Source: Myxococcus sp046520405 (GTDB lineage: Bacteria; Myxococcota; Myxococcia; Myxococcales; Myxococcaceae). Taken from it: DNA of 64,000 nt. Below the pieces are notes generated by a model. That model was given only the letters and a program-made list of their open reading frames with translations, had not been told where the DNA came from and ran no database searches. Of the stretch, positions 55,379 through 63,075 are shown in pieces; the stretch's first letter is position 1; each line of letters begins with the position of its first letter. Position numbers and translations under genes: made by a program. The DNA lies in assembly GCA_046520405.1 (NCBI GenBank), contig JBKGHI010000014.1, positions 1 through 64,000 of the forward strand, written 5' to 3'.

Positions 55379-56416
55379 ATGAAAGCCGTCGTACTGCGCA
55401 GCTTTGGAGAAGCCGGCAATTTGAAGATGGAGACCGTCCCCATGCCCCGCCCCGGGCGCGGCGAGGTCCTCCTCCGCGTGCATGCCTGTGGCGTCTGCTA
55501 CCACGACGTCATCAACCGCCGCGGCAACCTGCCCCGCACCAGCGTGCCGGCGATTCTCGGCCACGAGGCCGCCGGTGAAGTGATTGAGGTCGGCCCGGAC
55601 ACGCCGGGTTGGAAGACGGGTGACCGCGCGGCGACGTTGCAGCGCATGTCCTGCGGCGAATGCGCGCTGTGCAAGAGCGGCCGCAACAGCCTCTGCAAGA
55701 CGGACAACCGCTTCTTCGGAGAGGAGCTGGCCGGCGGCTACGCCCAGTTCATGGTGGCGCCCGTGGGCGGCCTGGGCCGGGTGCCCGCGTCGCTGCCCTG
55801 GAACGAGGCGGCCACGGTGTGCTGCACCACCGGCACGGCGGTCCACACGGTGCGCACGCGCGGCCGGGTGCGCTCGGGCGAGACGGTGCTCATCACCGGC
55901 GCCAGCGGCGGCGTGGGCCTGTCCTCCGTGCAGCTCGCGCGGCTGGATGGCGCGCGCGTCATCGCGGTGACGTCCAGCGAGGCGAAGGTGCAGGCGCTGA
56001 AGGAGGCGGGCGCGGACGAGGTCATCGTCTCGCGCGGGCTGGACTTCGCGTCGGAGGTCCGCAAGCGCACCCATGGCGCGGGCGTGGACATGGCCGTGGA
56101 AATCGTGGGCAGCGCCACGTTCGACCAGACACTGAAGTCCATGGCGCCCGGAGGCCGCGTGGTGGTGGTGGGCAACCTGGAGTCGGGGCTGGTGCAGCTC
56201 AACCCGGGGCTCGTCATCGTCAAGGAGCTGGAGATTCTGGGCGCCTATGCCACCACGCAGGCGGAGCTGGACGAGGCCCTGCGCCTGACGGCCACCGGCG
56301 CGGTGCGGCAGTTCGTGACGGACGCGGTCCCCCTGGCGGAGGCCGCGAAGGCCCACTTCCGGCTGGAGAACCGCGAGGTGGCGGGCCGGCTGGTGCTGGT
56401 GCCCCCCGAGGCGTGA
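55379..56416 (+). CDS. aibC: Zinc-type dehydrogenase, 3,3-dimethylacrylyl-CoA reductase
   Basis: 345-residue medium-chain dehydrogenase/reductase. Catalytic-zinc residues are C40 and H62 (GVCYHD, GHEAAG). The structural-zinc Cys set is C92, C95, C98 and C106 (CGECALCKSGRNSLC). The Rossmann domain has GASGGVGLSSVQLA. AibC reduces 3,3-dimethylacrylyl-CoA to isovaleryl-CoA in the alternative pathway of myxobacteria. ATG 55379 is chosen over an in-frame ATG 18 bases upstream because GGAGG sits between them at ideal spacing. It follows aibB in the same operon and precedes mvaS by 49 bases. Confidence 0.9.
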   Translation: MKAVVLRSFGEAGNLKMETVPMPRPGRGEVLLRVHACGVCYHDVINRRGNLPRTSVPAILGHEAAGEVIEVGPDTPGWKTGDRAATLQRMSCGECALCKSGRNSLCKTDNRFFGEELAGGYAQFMVAPVGGLGRVPASLPWNEAATVCCTTGTAVHTVRTRGRVRSGETVLITGASGGVGLSSVQLARLDGARVIAVTSSEAKVQALKEAGADEVIVSRGLDFASEVRKRTHGAGVDMAVEIVGSATFDQTLKSMAPGGRVVVVGNLESGLVQLNPGLVIVKELEILGAYATTQAELDEALRLTATGAVRQFVTDAVPLAEAAKAHFRLENREVAGRLVLVPPEA

Positions 56417-56465
56417 GCGAAGCGGCGGCTGGAATCCAGAGCACGACAAGGAATCGAGGAGTCCG

Positions 56466-57722
56466 ATGAAGAAGCGCGTGGGAATCGAAGCGTTGGCCGT
56501 CGCGGTGCCGTCCCGGTACGTGGACATCGAAGACCTGGCCCGGGCCCGGGGCGTGGACCCGGCCAAGTACACGGCGGGCCTGGGCGCGAAGGAGATGGCC
56601 GTCACCGACCCTGGCGAGGACACCGTGGCCCTGGCGGCCACCGCGGCGGCCCGCCTCATCCGGCAGCAGAACGTGGACCCGTCGCGCATCGGCATGCTGG
56701 TGGTGGGCACGGAGACGGGCATCGACCACTCGAAGCCCGTCGCCTCGCACGTGCAGGGCCTGCTGAAGCTGCCGCGCGCCATGCGGACCTATGACACGCA
56801 GCACGCGTGCTACGGCGGCACCGCCGGGTTGATGGCGGCGGTGGAGTGGATTGCCTCCGGCGCGGGCGCCGGCAAGGTGGCCGTGGTGGTGTGTTCGGAC
56901 ATCGCGCGCTACGGGCTGAACACCGCGGGCGAGCCCACCCAGGGCGGCGGCGCGGTGGCGCTGCTCGTCTCGGAGCAGCCCGACCTGCTCGCCATGGACG
57001 TGGGCCTCAACGGCGTGTGCACCATGGACGTGTATGACTTCTGGCGGCCCGTGGGCCGGCGGGAGGCGCTGGTGGACGGGCACTACTCCATCACCTGCTA
57101 CCTGGAGGCCCTGTCCGGCGCCTACCGGGGCTGGCGCGAGAAGGCCCTGGCCGCCGGCCTGGTGCGCTGGTCGGACGCGCTGCCCGGCGAGCAGTTGGCG
57201 CGCATCGCCTACCACGTGCCCTTCTGCAAGATGGCCCGCAAGGCGCACACCCAGCTTCGCCTCTGTGACTTGGAGGACGCGGCGGGCGCGTCGGCCTCCA
57301 CGCCGGAGTCCCGGGAGGCGCTGGCGAAGTCGGCCGCGAGCTACGACGCCCAGGTGGCGACGTCCCTGGGGCTCAATTCGCGCATCGGCAACGTGTACAC
57401 CGCGTCCCTCTACCTGGCCCTGGCGGGACTGCTGCACCGTGAAGCCGGCGCGCTGGCGGGACAGCGCATTGGCCTGCTGTCCTACGGCAGCGGCTGCGCG
57501 GCCGAATTCTACTCCGGCACGGTGGGCGAGAAGGCCGCCGAGCGGATGGCCCAGGCGGACCTGGAGGCGGTGCTGGCCCGGCGCGAGCGCGTCTCCATCG
57601 AGGAGTATGAGCGCCTGATGAAGCTCGCGGCGGACGCGCCCGAGGCCGTGGCCCCGGCGCCGGGCGCGTTCCGGCTGACGGAGATTCGCGACTTCCGCCG
57701 CCAGTACGCCGAAGGCCACTGA
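56466..57722 (+). CDS. mvaS: Hydroxymethylglutaryl-CoA synthase
   Basis: 418-residue HMG-CoA synthase that condenses acetyl-CoA with acetoacetyl-CoA. The catalytic triad Glu83 (GTETGIDHSK), Cys115 (TQHACYGGTAG) and His250 (AYHVPFCKMARKAH) is complete, as in bacterial MvaS. Here it supplies HMG-CoA to the Aib branch (through dehydration and AibAB/AibC) for leucine-independent isovaleryl-CoA, and to isoprenoids. GAGGAG lies a few bases before ATG 56466. It closes the locus; a terminator-like hairpin follows. Confidence 0.94.
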   Translation: MKKRVGIEALAVAVPSRYVDIEDLARARGVDPAKYTAGLGAKEMAVTDPGEDTVALAATAAARLIRQQNVDPSRIGMLVVGTETGIDHSKPVASHVQGLLKLPRAMRTYDTQHACYGGTAGLMAAVEWIASGAGAGKVAVVVCSDIARYGLNTAGEPTQGGGAVALLVSEQPDLLAMDVGLNGVCTMDVYDFWRPVGRREALVDGHYSITCYLEALSGAYRGWREKALAAGLVRWSDALPGEQLARIAYHVPFCKMARKAHTQLRLCDLEDAAGASASTPESREALAKSAASYDAQVATSLGLNSRIGNVYTASLYLALAGLLHREAGALAGQRIGLLSYGSGCAAEFYSGTVGEKAAERMAQADLEAVLARRERVSIEEYERLMKLAADAPEAVAPAPGAFRLTEIRDFRRQYAEGH

Positions 57723-57736
57723 CGCGGGCGCCCGAC

Positions 57737-57764
57737 GAGGCACCGGCAGGCTTCCCGGTGCCTC
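57737..57764 (+). terminator. Terminator-like hairpin after mvaS
   Basis: Perfect 10-bp stem GAGGCACCGG/CCGGTGCCTC (57737-57746, 57755-57764) with an 8-base loop, 14 bases after the mvaS stop. There is no U-tract. Fits the end of the aib/mvaS transcript. Confidence 0.65.
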
Positions 57765-57802
57765 CCCTCCCGCCACGGCCTCCCTATCGTGAGTCTCGGA
57801 AC

Positions 57803-57827
57803 CCGTGCCTCGACGAACGAGGCATGG
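57803..57827 (+). promoter_or_regulatory. 5'-leader hairpin of hsp20
   Basis: A 10-bp stem (one G-U) with loop ACGAA: left arm 57803-57812, right arm 57818-57827, core TGCCTCG/CGAGGCA. It ends immediately before the AAAGGAG ribosome site (57831-57837) of the hsp20 gene. It could be an RNA control element or a DNA operator; it is not a CIRCE element. Confidence 0.5.
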
Positions 57828-57845
57828 TGGAAAGGAGACGGAACC

Positions 57846-58331
57846 ATGGCGGACCTACCTGCCCGCAGAGGCGGAGGCATGCTGGGCGCCCAGCGCGGCT
57901 GGGACCCCTTCGAGCGCATGCAGGAGCTGTTGGGCTTCGACCTCGGCCGGATGCTTGCGCCCCAGGGCGGCCGGGAGAGCGGCTTCGCGCCGGACTTCGA
58001 GGTGAAGGAGACCAAGGACGCCTTCATCTTCAAGGCCGATGTCCCCGGCGTGGAGGAGAAGGACCTGGAAATCACCCTGGCGGAGAACCGGCTGACCATC
58101 AGCGGCAAGCGGGAAGAAGAGCGCCGCGACGAAGGCGACCGCTACTACGCCTATGAGCGCAGCTACGGCACGTTCAGCCGCACCTTCACGCTCCCTCGCG
58201 GGGTGAATGCGGATGACGTCCAGGCGGACTTCAAGAGCGGCGTCCTCAACGTGCGCATCCCCAAGAAGTCCGAGGAGCAACCCAAGCGCATCAAGGTGGG
58301 CGGCGAACGCGGTGAGAAGGCGAAGGCCTGA
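57846..58331 (+). CDS. Hsp20/alpha-crystallin small heat-shock protein (SP21-like)
   Basis: 161 residues. A short N-terminal arm (MADLPARRGG, WDPFERMQELLGFD) is followed by the alpha-crystallin domain (about 48-140: FEVKETKDAFIFKADVPGVE, GKREEE, YERSYGTFSRTFTLP, GVLNVRIPK) and a C-terminal EQPKRIKV anchor with the usual hydrophobic motif changed to IKV. It resembles SP21 of Stigmatella and related myxobacterial chaperones. AAAGGAG lies 9-15 bases before ATG 57846. It probably acts as an ATP-independent holdase under heat or development. A hairpin in the leader hints at post-transcriptional control. Confidence 0.92.
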   Translation: MADLPARRGGGMLGAQRGWDPFERMQELLGFDLGRMLAPQGGRESGFAPDFEVKETKDAFIFKADVPGVEEKDLEITLAENRLTISGKREEERRDEGDRYYAYERSYGTFSRTFTLPRGVNADDVQADFKSGVLNVRIPKKSEEQPKRIKVGGERGEKAKA

Positions 58332-58400
58332 GCCGGTGAGTTCGTCGAATTGACGCCTTAAGCCAAACGCCTCGCGCGGAGCGCTCGAACACAGGCGTCC

Positions 58401-58420
58401 CGGGTGGTGGCCGCCACCCG
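58401..58420. terminator. Hairpin after hsp20
   Basis: CGGGTGG (58401-58407) pairs with CCACCCG (58414-58420) around a 6-base loop TGGCCG. It lies 70 bases beyond the hsp20 stop and before the next gene. There is no U-tract; terminator or operator cannot be told apart. Confidence 0.35.
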
Positions 58421-58471
58421 AGGCGTCCGCGCATTGCGACCCGCCAGGCCGCGGCATATACAGCAAGCATC

Positions 58472-58876
58472 GTGTCCGGGCTTTCGCGAATCCTCGCACT
58501 CGCGCTGTTGCTCCTCTGGCAGGCTGTCGCCAGCGGCGCGGGCGGGCTCGGGCATTACTGCGAGAAGCAGATCCAGACACGCGCCACCCGGTGCAAGTGC
58601 CCCCACGGGGCCGTGCATTCGGAAGCGAAGGCCCAGGGCCAGCCGGTGCTGCACGCGCACTGCTGCGATGCGCCGCACTGGGACCTGCCCGCGCCCACCG
58701 AGGCGGGCAGCACCCCTCACGCCCCCTTCGTCCAGGCGCCGACCCTGCTGGTCCCCCCCGCCTGGCTGCCCAACCCGCCTCCCGTGGGTGGGCCGCAGCC
58801 ATCCCTGGCGCGCAGGGACGCGCCCCAGGGCCAGGGGCCTCCCGTCTTCCTCCGCATCCGCACGTTGCTGATTTGA
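58472..58876 (+). CDS. Hypothetical secreted Cys/His-rich protein
   Basis: 134 residues. An N-terminal signal peptide (ILALALLLLWQAVASGAGG) is followed by HYCEKQIQTRATRCKCPHG and a later HAHCCDAPHW, five Cys and several His in about 50 residues, then a Pro-rich tail ending RIRTLLI. The Cys/His cluster may bind a metal or form disulphides. No family is recognised with certainty. The start is GTG 58472. An adjacent metal-type P-ATPase cluster (59.7-64 kb, opposite strand) makes a metal link possible, but this is inference. Confidence 0.5.
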   Translation: MSGLSRILALALLLLWQAVASGAGGLGHYCEKQIQTRATRCKCPHGAVHSEAKAQGQPVLHAHCCDAPHWDLPAPTEAGSTPHAPFVQAPTLLVPPAWLPNPPPVGGPQPSLARRDAPQGQGPPVFLRIRTLLI

Positions 58877-58902
58877 GCCGAGCGCCTCCGCGTTGACGCT
58901 CG

Positions 58903-59133
58903 ATGTCGGCTGTCCTTGGGACACGCCCGCCGTCGAGCCCCATGCCGAATGCGCTGTTTTCTCAAATCAATGACGACGGGAGTCGCGACGTGGACATGTT
59001 CTGGGAGCTGCTGCTGGGAACCGTGGTGTTGACCCTCCTCATCGTGGTGGTGACGCCGGCGATGTGGAGCTCGAGGCTGCACCTTCGGGAGAAGCTGAAA
59101 AAGGGCGGCGAGCACACCAAGCCAGACGCCTGA
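58903..59133 (+). CDS. Small single-helix membrane protein
   Basis: 76 residues if the ATG at 58903 is used, 63 from ATG 58942 (MPNALFSQINDD). One strong helix of about 21 residues (ELLLGTVVLTLLIVVVTPAM) is followed by a basic, Lys-rich tail (REKLKKGGEH). Expected to sit in the inner membrane with its C-terminus in the cytoplasm. No homologue is known to me. A start closer to the helix is possible. Confidence 0.45.
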   Translation: MSAVLGTRPPSSPMPNALFSQINDDGSRDVDMFWELLLGTVVLTLLIVVVTPAMWSSRLHLREKLKKGGEHTKPDA

Positions 59134-59150
59134 AGCCCCGGGAAGGGCAC

Positions 59151-59204
59151 TCGGGAGAAGCCGGCCGTGTTATGGGATTTGGCACGACAACCGGCTTTTC
59201 CCGA
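59151..59204 (+). promoter_or_regulatory. Long stem-loop ahead of SnoaL-like gene
   Basis: Arms 59151-59164 and 59191-59204 pair over 14 positions with one G-U (TCGGGAGAAGCCGG with its complement), loop 26 bases. It ends 14 bases before the ATG at 59219, close to the AGAAGG ribosome site. It may terminate the upstream gene or act on translation of the next; undecided. Confidence 0.4.
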
Positions 59205-59218
59205 AAGAAGGCTTCCGC

Positions 59219-59725
59219 ATGATGCGCCGTGCCCTTCCCCTTCCTTTCCTGGTCCCCCTCCTCCTGCTGGCGTCCGCGTGCGCGACCACCGGCACGGCGC
59301 CAGCAGAGGCGGGCATCCACCAGCTCGTGAAAGAGCAGACGGAGGCCTGGAACCGTCAGGACGCGGTGGCCTGGTCCAAGGACTTCGCCCCGGACGCCGC
59401 CTTCATCAACATCGTGGGCACCGTCTTCGAGGGCCGCGATGAAATCCAGCAGCGCCACGCGGGCATCTTCGCCACCCTCTTCAAGGGGAGCCAGAGCCAG
59501 GTCACCGTGCGCAAGGTCCAGTTCATCCAGAAGGACCTGGCCATCGTCGACACCACGCATGAGGTGACGGGCCACCCCGGCCTGCCCCCGGGTGTCCAGG
59601 ACACCGAACCCGGGCTGCTGCGCACGCAGATGCGCTACGTGATGAAGCACGTGGACGGACAGTGGCGCATCCTGGCGGGCCAGAACACGGACGTGAAGCC
59701 CCGGCCCCAGCCTCCCGCGCCCTGA
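59219..59725 (+). CDS. SnoaL/DUF4440-like lipoprotein
   Basis: 168 residues. A lipoprotein signal with lipobox LLASAC at about 18-23 is followed by a cone-like SnoaL/SgcJ (DUF4440) domain (about 35-155: IHQLVKEQTEAWNRQDAVAW, FAPDAAFINIVGTVFEGRDE, YVMKHVDGQWRILAGQN). The family holds small ligands or acts as isomerase/hydrolase; here it is exported and attached to a membrane. Start ATG 59219 (MMRR). It converges on the P-type ATPase gene with three bases between stops when the latter is read through its presumed frameshift. Confidence 0.8.
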   Translation: MMRRALPLPFLVPLLLLASACATTGTAPAEAGIHQLVKEQTEAWNRQDAVAWSKDFAPDAAFINIVGTVFEGRDEIQQRHAGIFATLFKGSQSQVTVRKVQFIQKDLAIVDTTHEVTGHPGLPPGVQDTEPGLLRTQMRYVMKHVDGQWRILAGQNTDVKPRPQPPAP

Positions 59726-59728
59726 CGC

Positions 59729-62181
59729 TCAGTGGGCGGTGGGCGCCTCGCGCTGGGCGGCGCGCGCCTGACGAACAGCGGCGCCAGCGCGGCGAAGCCC
59801 GCCACCACCGTGGAGCCGTTGTTCACCACGGCGGCGGCCACGGGCGGCAACCATCCCAGCGCCGCGAGCACCATCGCCACGGCGTTGGGCACCAGCACCA
59901 GCCCGAGCCCCGTGTGCACCCGGGCCAGGGTGTCGCGGCCCGCGGCGAACGCCAGCAACAGGTCGTCCAGGCTGCCGCGCAGCAGCACCACGTCCGCGGT
60001 CTCCAGCGCCACGTCGGTGGCGCCTCGCAGGGAGATGCCAACGTCCGCGAGCGCGAGCGCCGGGGCGTCGTTGATGCCATCCCCCACCATGGCCACGATG
60101 CGGCCCTGGCGCCGGAGCGCGCGCACGTGCGCGGCCTTGTCCTCGGGGAGCAGCTCCGCGATGGCATCGTCCACGCCCAGCCGCTTGGCCACCTCCGCCA
60201 CCCGGGCTGGCGAGTCTCCTGACAGCAGCACGATGCGGCGGCGCCCGTTCTCCTTCAGGGCATGCACCACGCGCGCGCTCTCCGGCCGCAGCGTCTCCAC
60301 GTACCCGATGCACCCGGCCAACGCACCATCCACGGTGACCCACAAGGTGGCGACGTCATGCGCCACGGGCCGGACGAGCGCGCGGCCCGCTTCCGCCACG
60401 TCCACGCCTTGCTGCTGAATCCAGCGCTTGCTGCCCACGCACACGCGGCGCCCGTTCACCTGGGCACAGACGCCCCGCCCCAGGACGAACTCCTCCTGGC
60501 CGGCCTCGGGCTGAGGCACCTCCAGGCCCTGGGCCTGGGCATGCAGGCGGACCGCCTCCGCCACGGGATGGGACTGGCGCAGCTCGGCGGCGGCGCTCAA
60601 CCTCAGCACCTCGCGCGCGTCCCAGCCCTTCACGGGGATGACGTCCACCACCTCCGGAGCCCCCAGCGTCAACGTGCCCGTCTTGTCGAAGACGACGGTG
60701 TCCGCCTGGGCCAGCCGCTCCAGGTACTGCGCGCCCTTGATGAGGATGCCCTGGCGCGCCGCGAGCGTCATCGCCACCAGCGCGCTCGCCGGCACGACGA
60801 TGCGGACGCCCGTCCCGAAGTCGGTAATCAGGATGCTGATGGGCCGGGCCGCCTCGCGCGTCCACAGCCACGTCGCCGCGGCCAGCCCGAAGGTGGGCAG
60901 CACGACGCCGTTCGCCACCTTGTCCACCTTCGCCTGCAACGTCATGGGCTTGGCGCCCGCCCCTTCGAGGATGTGGAGAATCTTGGAGGCCGTGGTCTCA
61001 ATGCCCGCGCGCACCACGCGCACGCGGAGGCTGCCCTCGCCCACCACGGACGCGGCCAGCACGCGGTCTTCGGCCTCGCGGACGCGGGGCTCCGACTCAC
61101 CGGTCAGCGCCTTCTCGTCCACCCAGGCGGTGCCGGCCACCACCGTCCCGTCCGCGGGCACACTCTCCCCCGCGTGCACGACGATGAGGTCGCCCTCCTT
61201 GAGCCGGTCCGCGCGCACCTGCTCCACGTCCCCGTCCGCGCGCAAACGCCACGCGTACAGCACCTCCAGCCGCATCAGCCGGGAGATGGCGGACCGGGCG
61301 CGGTCCGCGCTGCGCTCAATCAGCAGGTCTCCAATGCCCAGCAGGGAGGTGATGAGCGCCGCCGTCCGCACCTGCCCCGTGGCCAGGGACACCCCCACCG
61401 CGACGAAGTCCAGCAGGTCCACGGTGACGCGCCGCTCGGAGACGGACTGGAAGGCACGCTGCGCCAGCGGCAGGCTGGTCAACGCGACGCCCGCGGTCAG
61501 CACGGGCAGGGGCGCCACCTGAACGACGCACGCGGCGAGCACGGCCGTATTGAACGCGGTGGCGGCCCACTCCCGCCGGGGCGGCTCCGGCGCCGCGGGC
61601 CACGTGGATGGATCGCTGGAGCGCAGGGCCGTCACCAGTCGCTGCGCGTCGAGCATCTCCGGGTCGAAGCTCACCACCACCGAATGGATGGCGGGAGAGG
61701 CACTCGCCTTGTGGACACCTGGCAGTGTCGCGGCCCACGCCGCCAGCTTGAGGACGTCATCGTCCCCCAGCCCTCGCACCTGCAGCCGCACGCGCCCGGG
61801 CAGCGCGTGCGACACCTCCACCTGGAAGGGCCTGGGCGGACGCAGGTGCAACGTGAAGGCGAAGTCCCGCACCCGCAGCGCGAACGCCCCCGGGAAGCGC
61901 GACGCATCCTGGTAGTGCACCTTCACCAGGCCCGTGCTGCGCTGACACGTGGCCACCTGGACCTCGGGGCGGGACTCCAGCCAGCCCAGCACCTGGCGCA
62001 GCGTCTGGGGGTCCTCCGCCGCGCCCCGGATGAGCAGCCGGCCCGGGGCCACGTCCGTGACGTGGAGCGACGCGGGCCTCCCGGAGGCGCAGGCCTTCGC
62101 CTGATGCCCATCCAGGACCTCATGGGCGCGGCCCGTCCAGCCGCGCGCGATGCCACTCAGGAACTCCACCTCCGTCCGCAT
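59729..62181 (-). CDS. P1B-like cation-transporting P-type ATPase without CPx motif (frameshift near end)
   Basis: About 817 residues. N-terminal region with two HMA-like ferredoxin folds (about 20-190; GRVRLQVRGLGDDDVLKLA) that lack the CxxC. Then membrane helices, the A-domain (VDEKALTGESEP), phosphorylation motif FDKTGTLTLG, the nucleotide-binding His-Pro (SHPVAEA), and VGDGINDAPALALADVG. The transmembrane metal site, normally CPC, is VVPASALVAM: no Cys. A shift near 59765-59780 (one missing base) gives QARAAQREAPTAH and stop 59729; without it the frame runs to 59635 over the SnoaL gene. Likely a minority P1B subgroup of unknown substrate. Confidence 0.82.
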
Positions 62182-62218
62182 GCACGCCCCCCGAGATGTA
62201 CGCAGTGTGACTGTGGCC

Positions 62219-62806
62219 TCACGCGTGCGGCCGAGGCCGGAAGGCCACGGTGCCACTGACGCGCGCGACGTCCGCCTCCCGCTCCTGCTCGCGGACGCCG
62301 TCCCGGAAGACGCTGTACGCCCAGTACAGCGCGTTGTCCCAGCGAGGCAGCCAGCCCTTCTGCGACGGGTTGGCCACCAGCGAGTAGATGCCCGTGGCCG
62401 TCAGCACCATGGGAATCAGCTCGTAGAGGCTCGCGCCCGTCAGCTCACGCGCCACGTCGTCCAGCCACCTGGCGCCGCCCACCACGTGCTCGGCGGGGGC
62501 CTTCCGCGACTTCGCCATGGACTTGGCATCGACGATGCCGTCCAGCCCCGCCGTGTCGACAATGGCCGCGAGGAGCGACTCCACGTCCACGGCATCCGGG
62601 CTGTATTCGATGAGCAGGCTGCCCGTGAGCGGAGAGTGGATGGTGCCAAACACCCCTTGCGTCTCCCCCAGCTCACCCCGCACGCGGTCCGCGACGTCCG
62701 AGTCATCGCGGAAGCACGTGGCGCGCACACGCATCCGCCCCGGGGAGTGGTGGACCAGCATCAACCACTCCCCTTCGATGGCGCCCGAGTCCGGGTCGAG
62801 CCTCAT
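62219..62806 (-). CDS. HMA_2-like protein with membrane segment
   Basis: 195 residues. The N-terminal half has a ferredoxin-like fold as in HMA_2 domains (MLVHHSPGRMRVRATCFRDD, GSLLIEYSPDAVDVESLLAA). Next are a helix-rich region and a hydrophobic stretch (YELIPMVLTATGIYSLVA). No CxxC metal site is present. It is located 37 bases ahead of the P-ATPase gene on the same strand, and its start overlaps the stop of the preceding small gene (ATGA). This HMA_2-ATPase pairing recurs in bacteria; the partner protein probably helps assemble or regulate the pump (inference). Confidence 0.65.
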   Translation of the reverse strand: MRLDPDSGAIEGEWLMLVHHSPGRMRVRATCFRDDSDVADRVRGELGETQGVFGTIHSPLTGSLLIEYSPDAVDVESLLAAIVDTAGLDGIVDAKSMAKSRKAPAEHVVGGARWLDDVARELTGASLYELIPMVLTATGIYSLVANPSQKGWLPRWDNALYWAYSVFRDGVREQEREADVARVSGTVAFRPRPHA

Positions 62807-63075
62807 GCGTGCCCCTCCCGGGTCTCCGCCACGGACCGGGGGCTGCCCTCCGCCGCCCGGCGACTGTGGGCCTGGTGGAGGTTGGCGCGGGAGCGCGCCT
62901 CCGCCAGCAGGTCGGAGAGGAACTCACGCTCGGTGGCGATGACCCTCCGCGTCCACCCCACCAGGTCGAAGGCCGCGGTCGCCATGGAGACGACGGCGCC
63001 GCGCGACGTGTCGACGGTGCTCCGGGCCATCCAGCCGGTGGCCACGCCCGCCAGGAATGCCACCGCCGTCTTCAT
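62803..63075 (-). CDS. Small membrane-associated protein
   Basis: 90 residues. One N-terminal hydrophobic stretch (MKTAVAFLAGVATGWMA) is followed by a long amphipathic helix with REFLSDLLAEARSRANL and a polar tail. No family is known to me. Start ATG 63075 overlaps the predicted end of the EcsC-like gene (ATGA) if that gene is read through its shifts. Part of the pump cluster. Confidence 0.5.
   Translation of the reverse strand: MKTAVAFLAGVATGWMARSTVDTSRGAVVSMATAAFDLVGWTRRVIATEREFLSDLLAEARSRANLHQAHSRRAAEGSPRSVAETREGHA

Noticed and set aside
59635..59728. P-type ATPase C-terminus extending into the SnoaL-like gene
   Set aside because: The tail is unlike ATPases and overlaps a convergent gene; a one-base shift gives a clean end at 59729.
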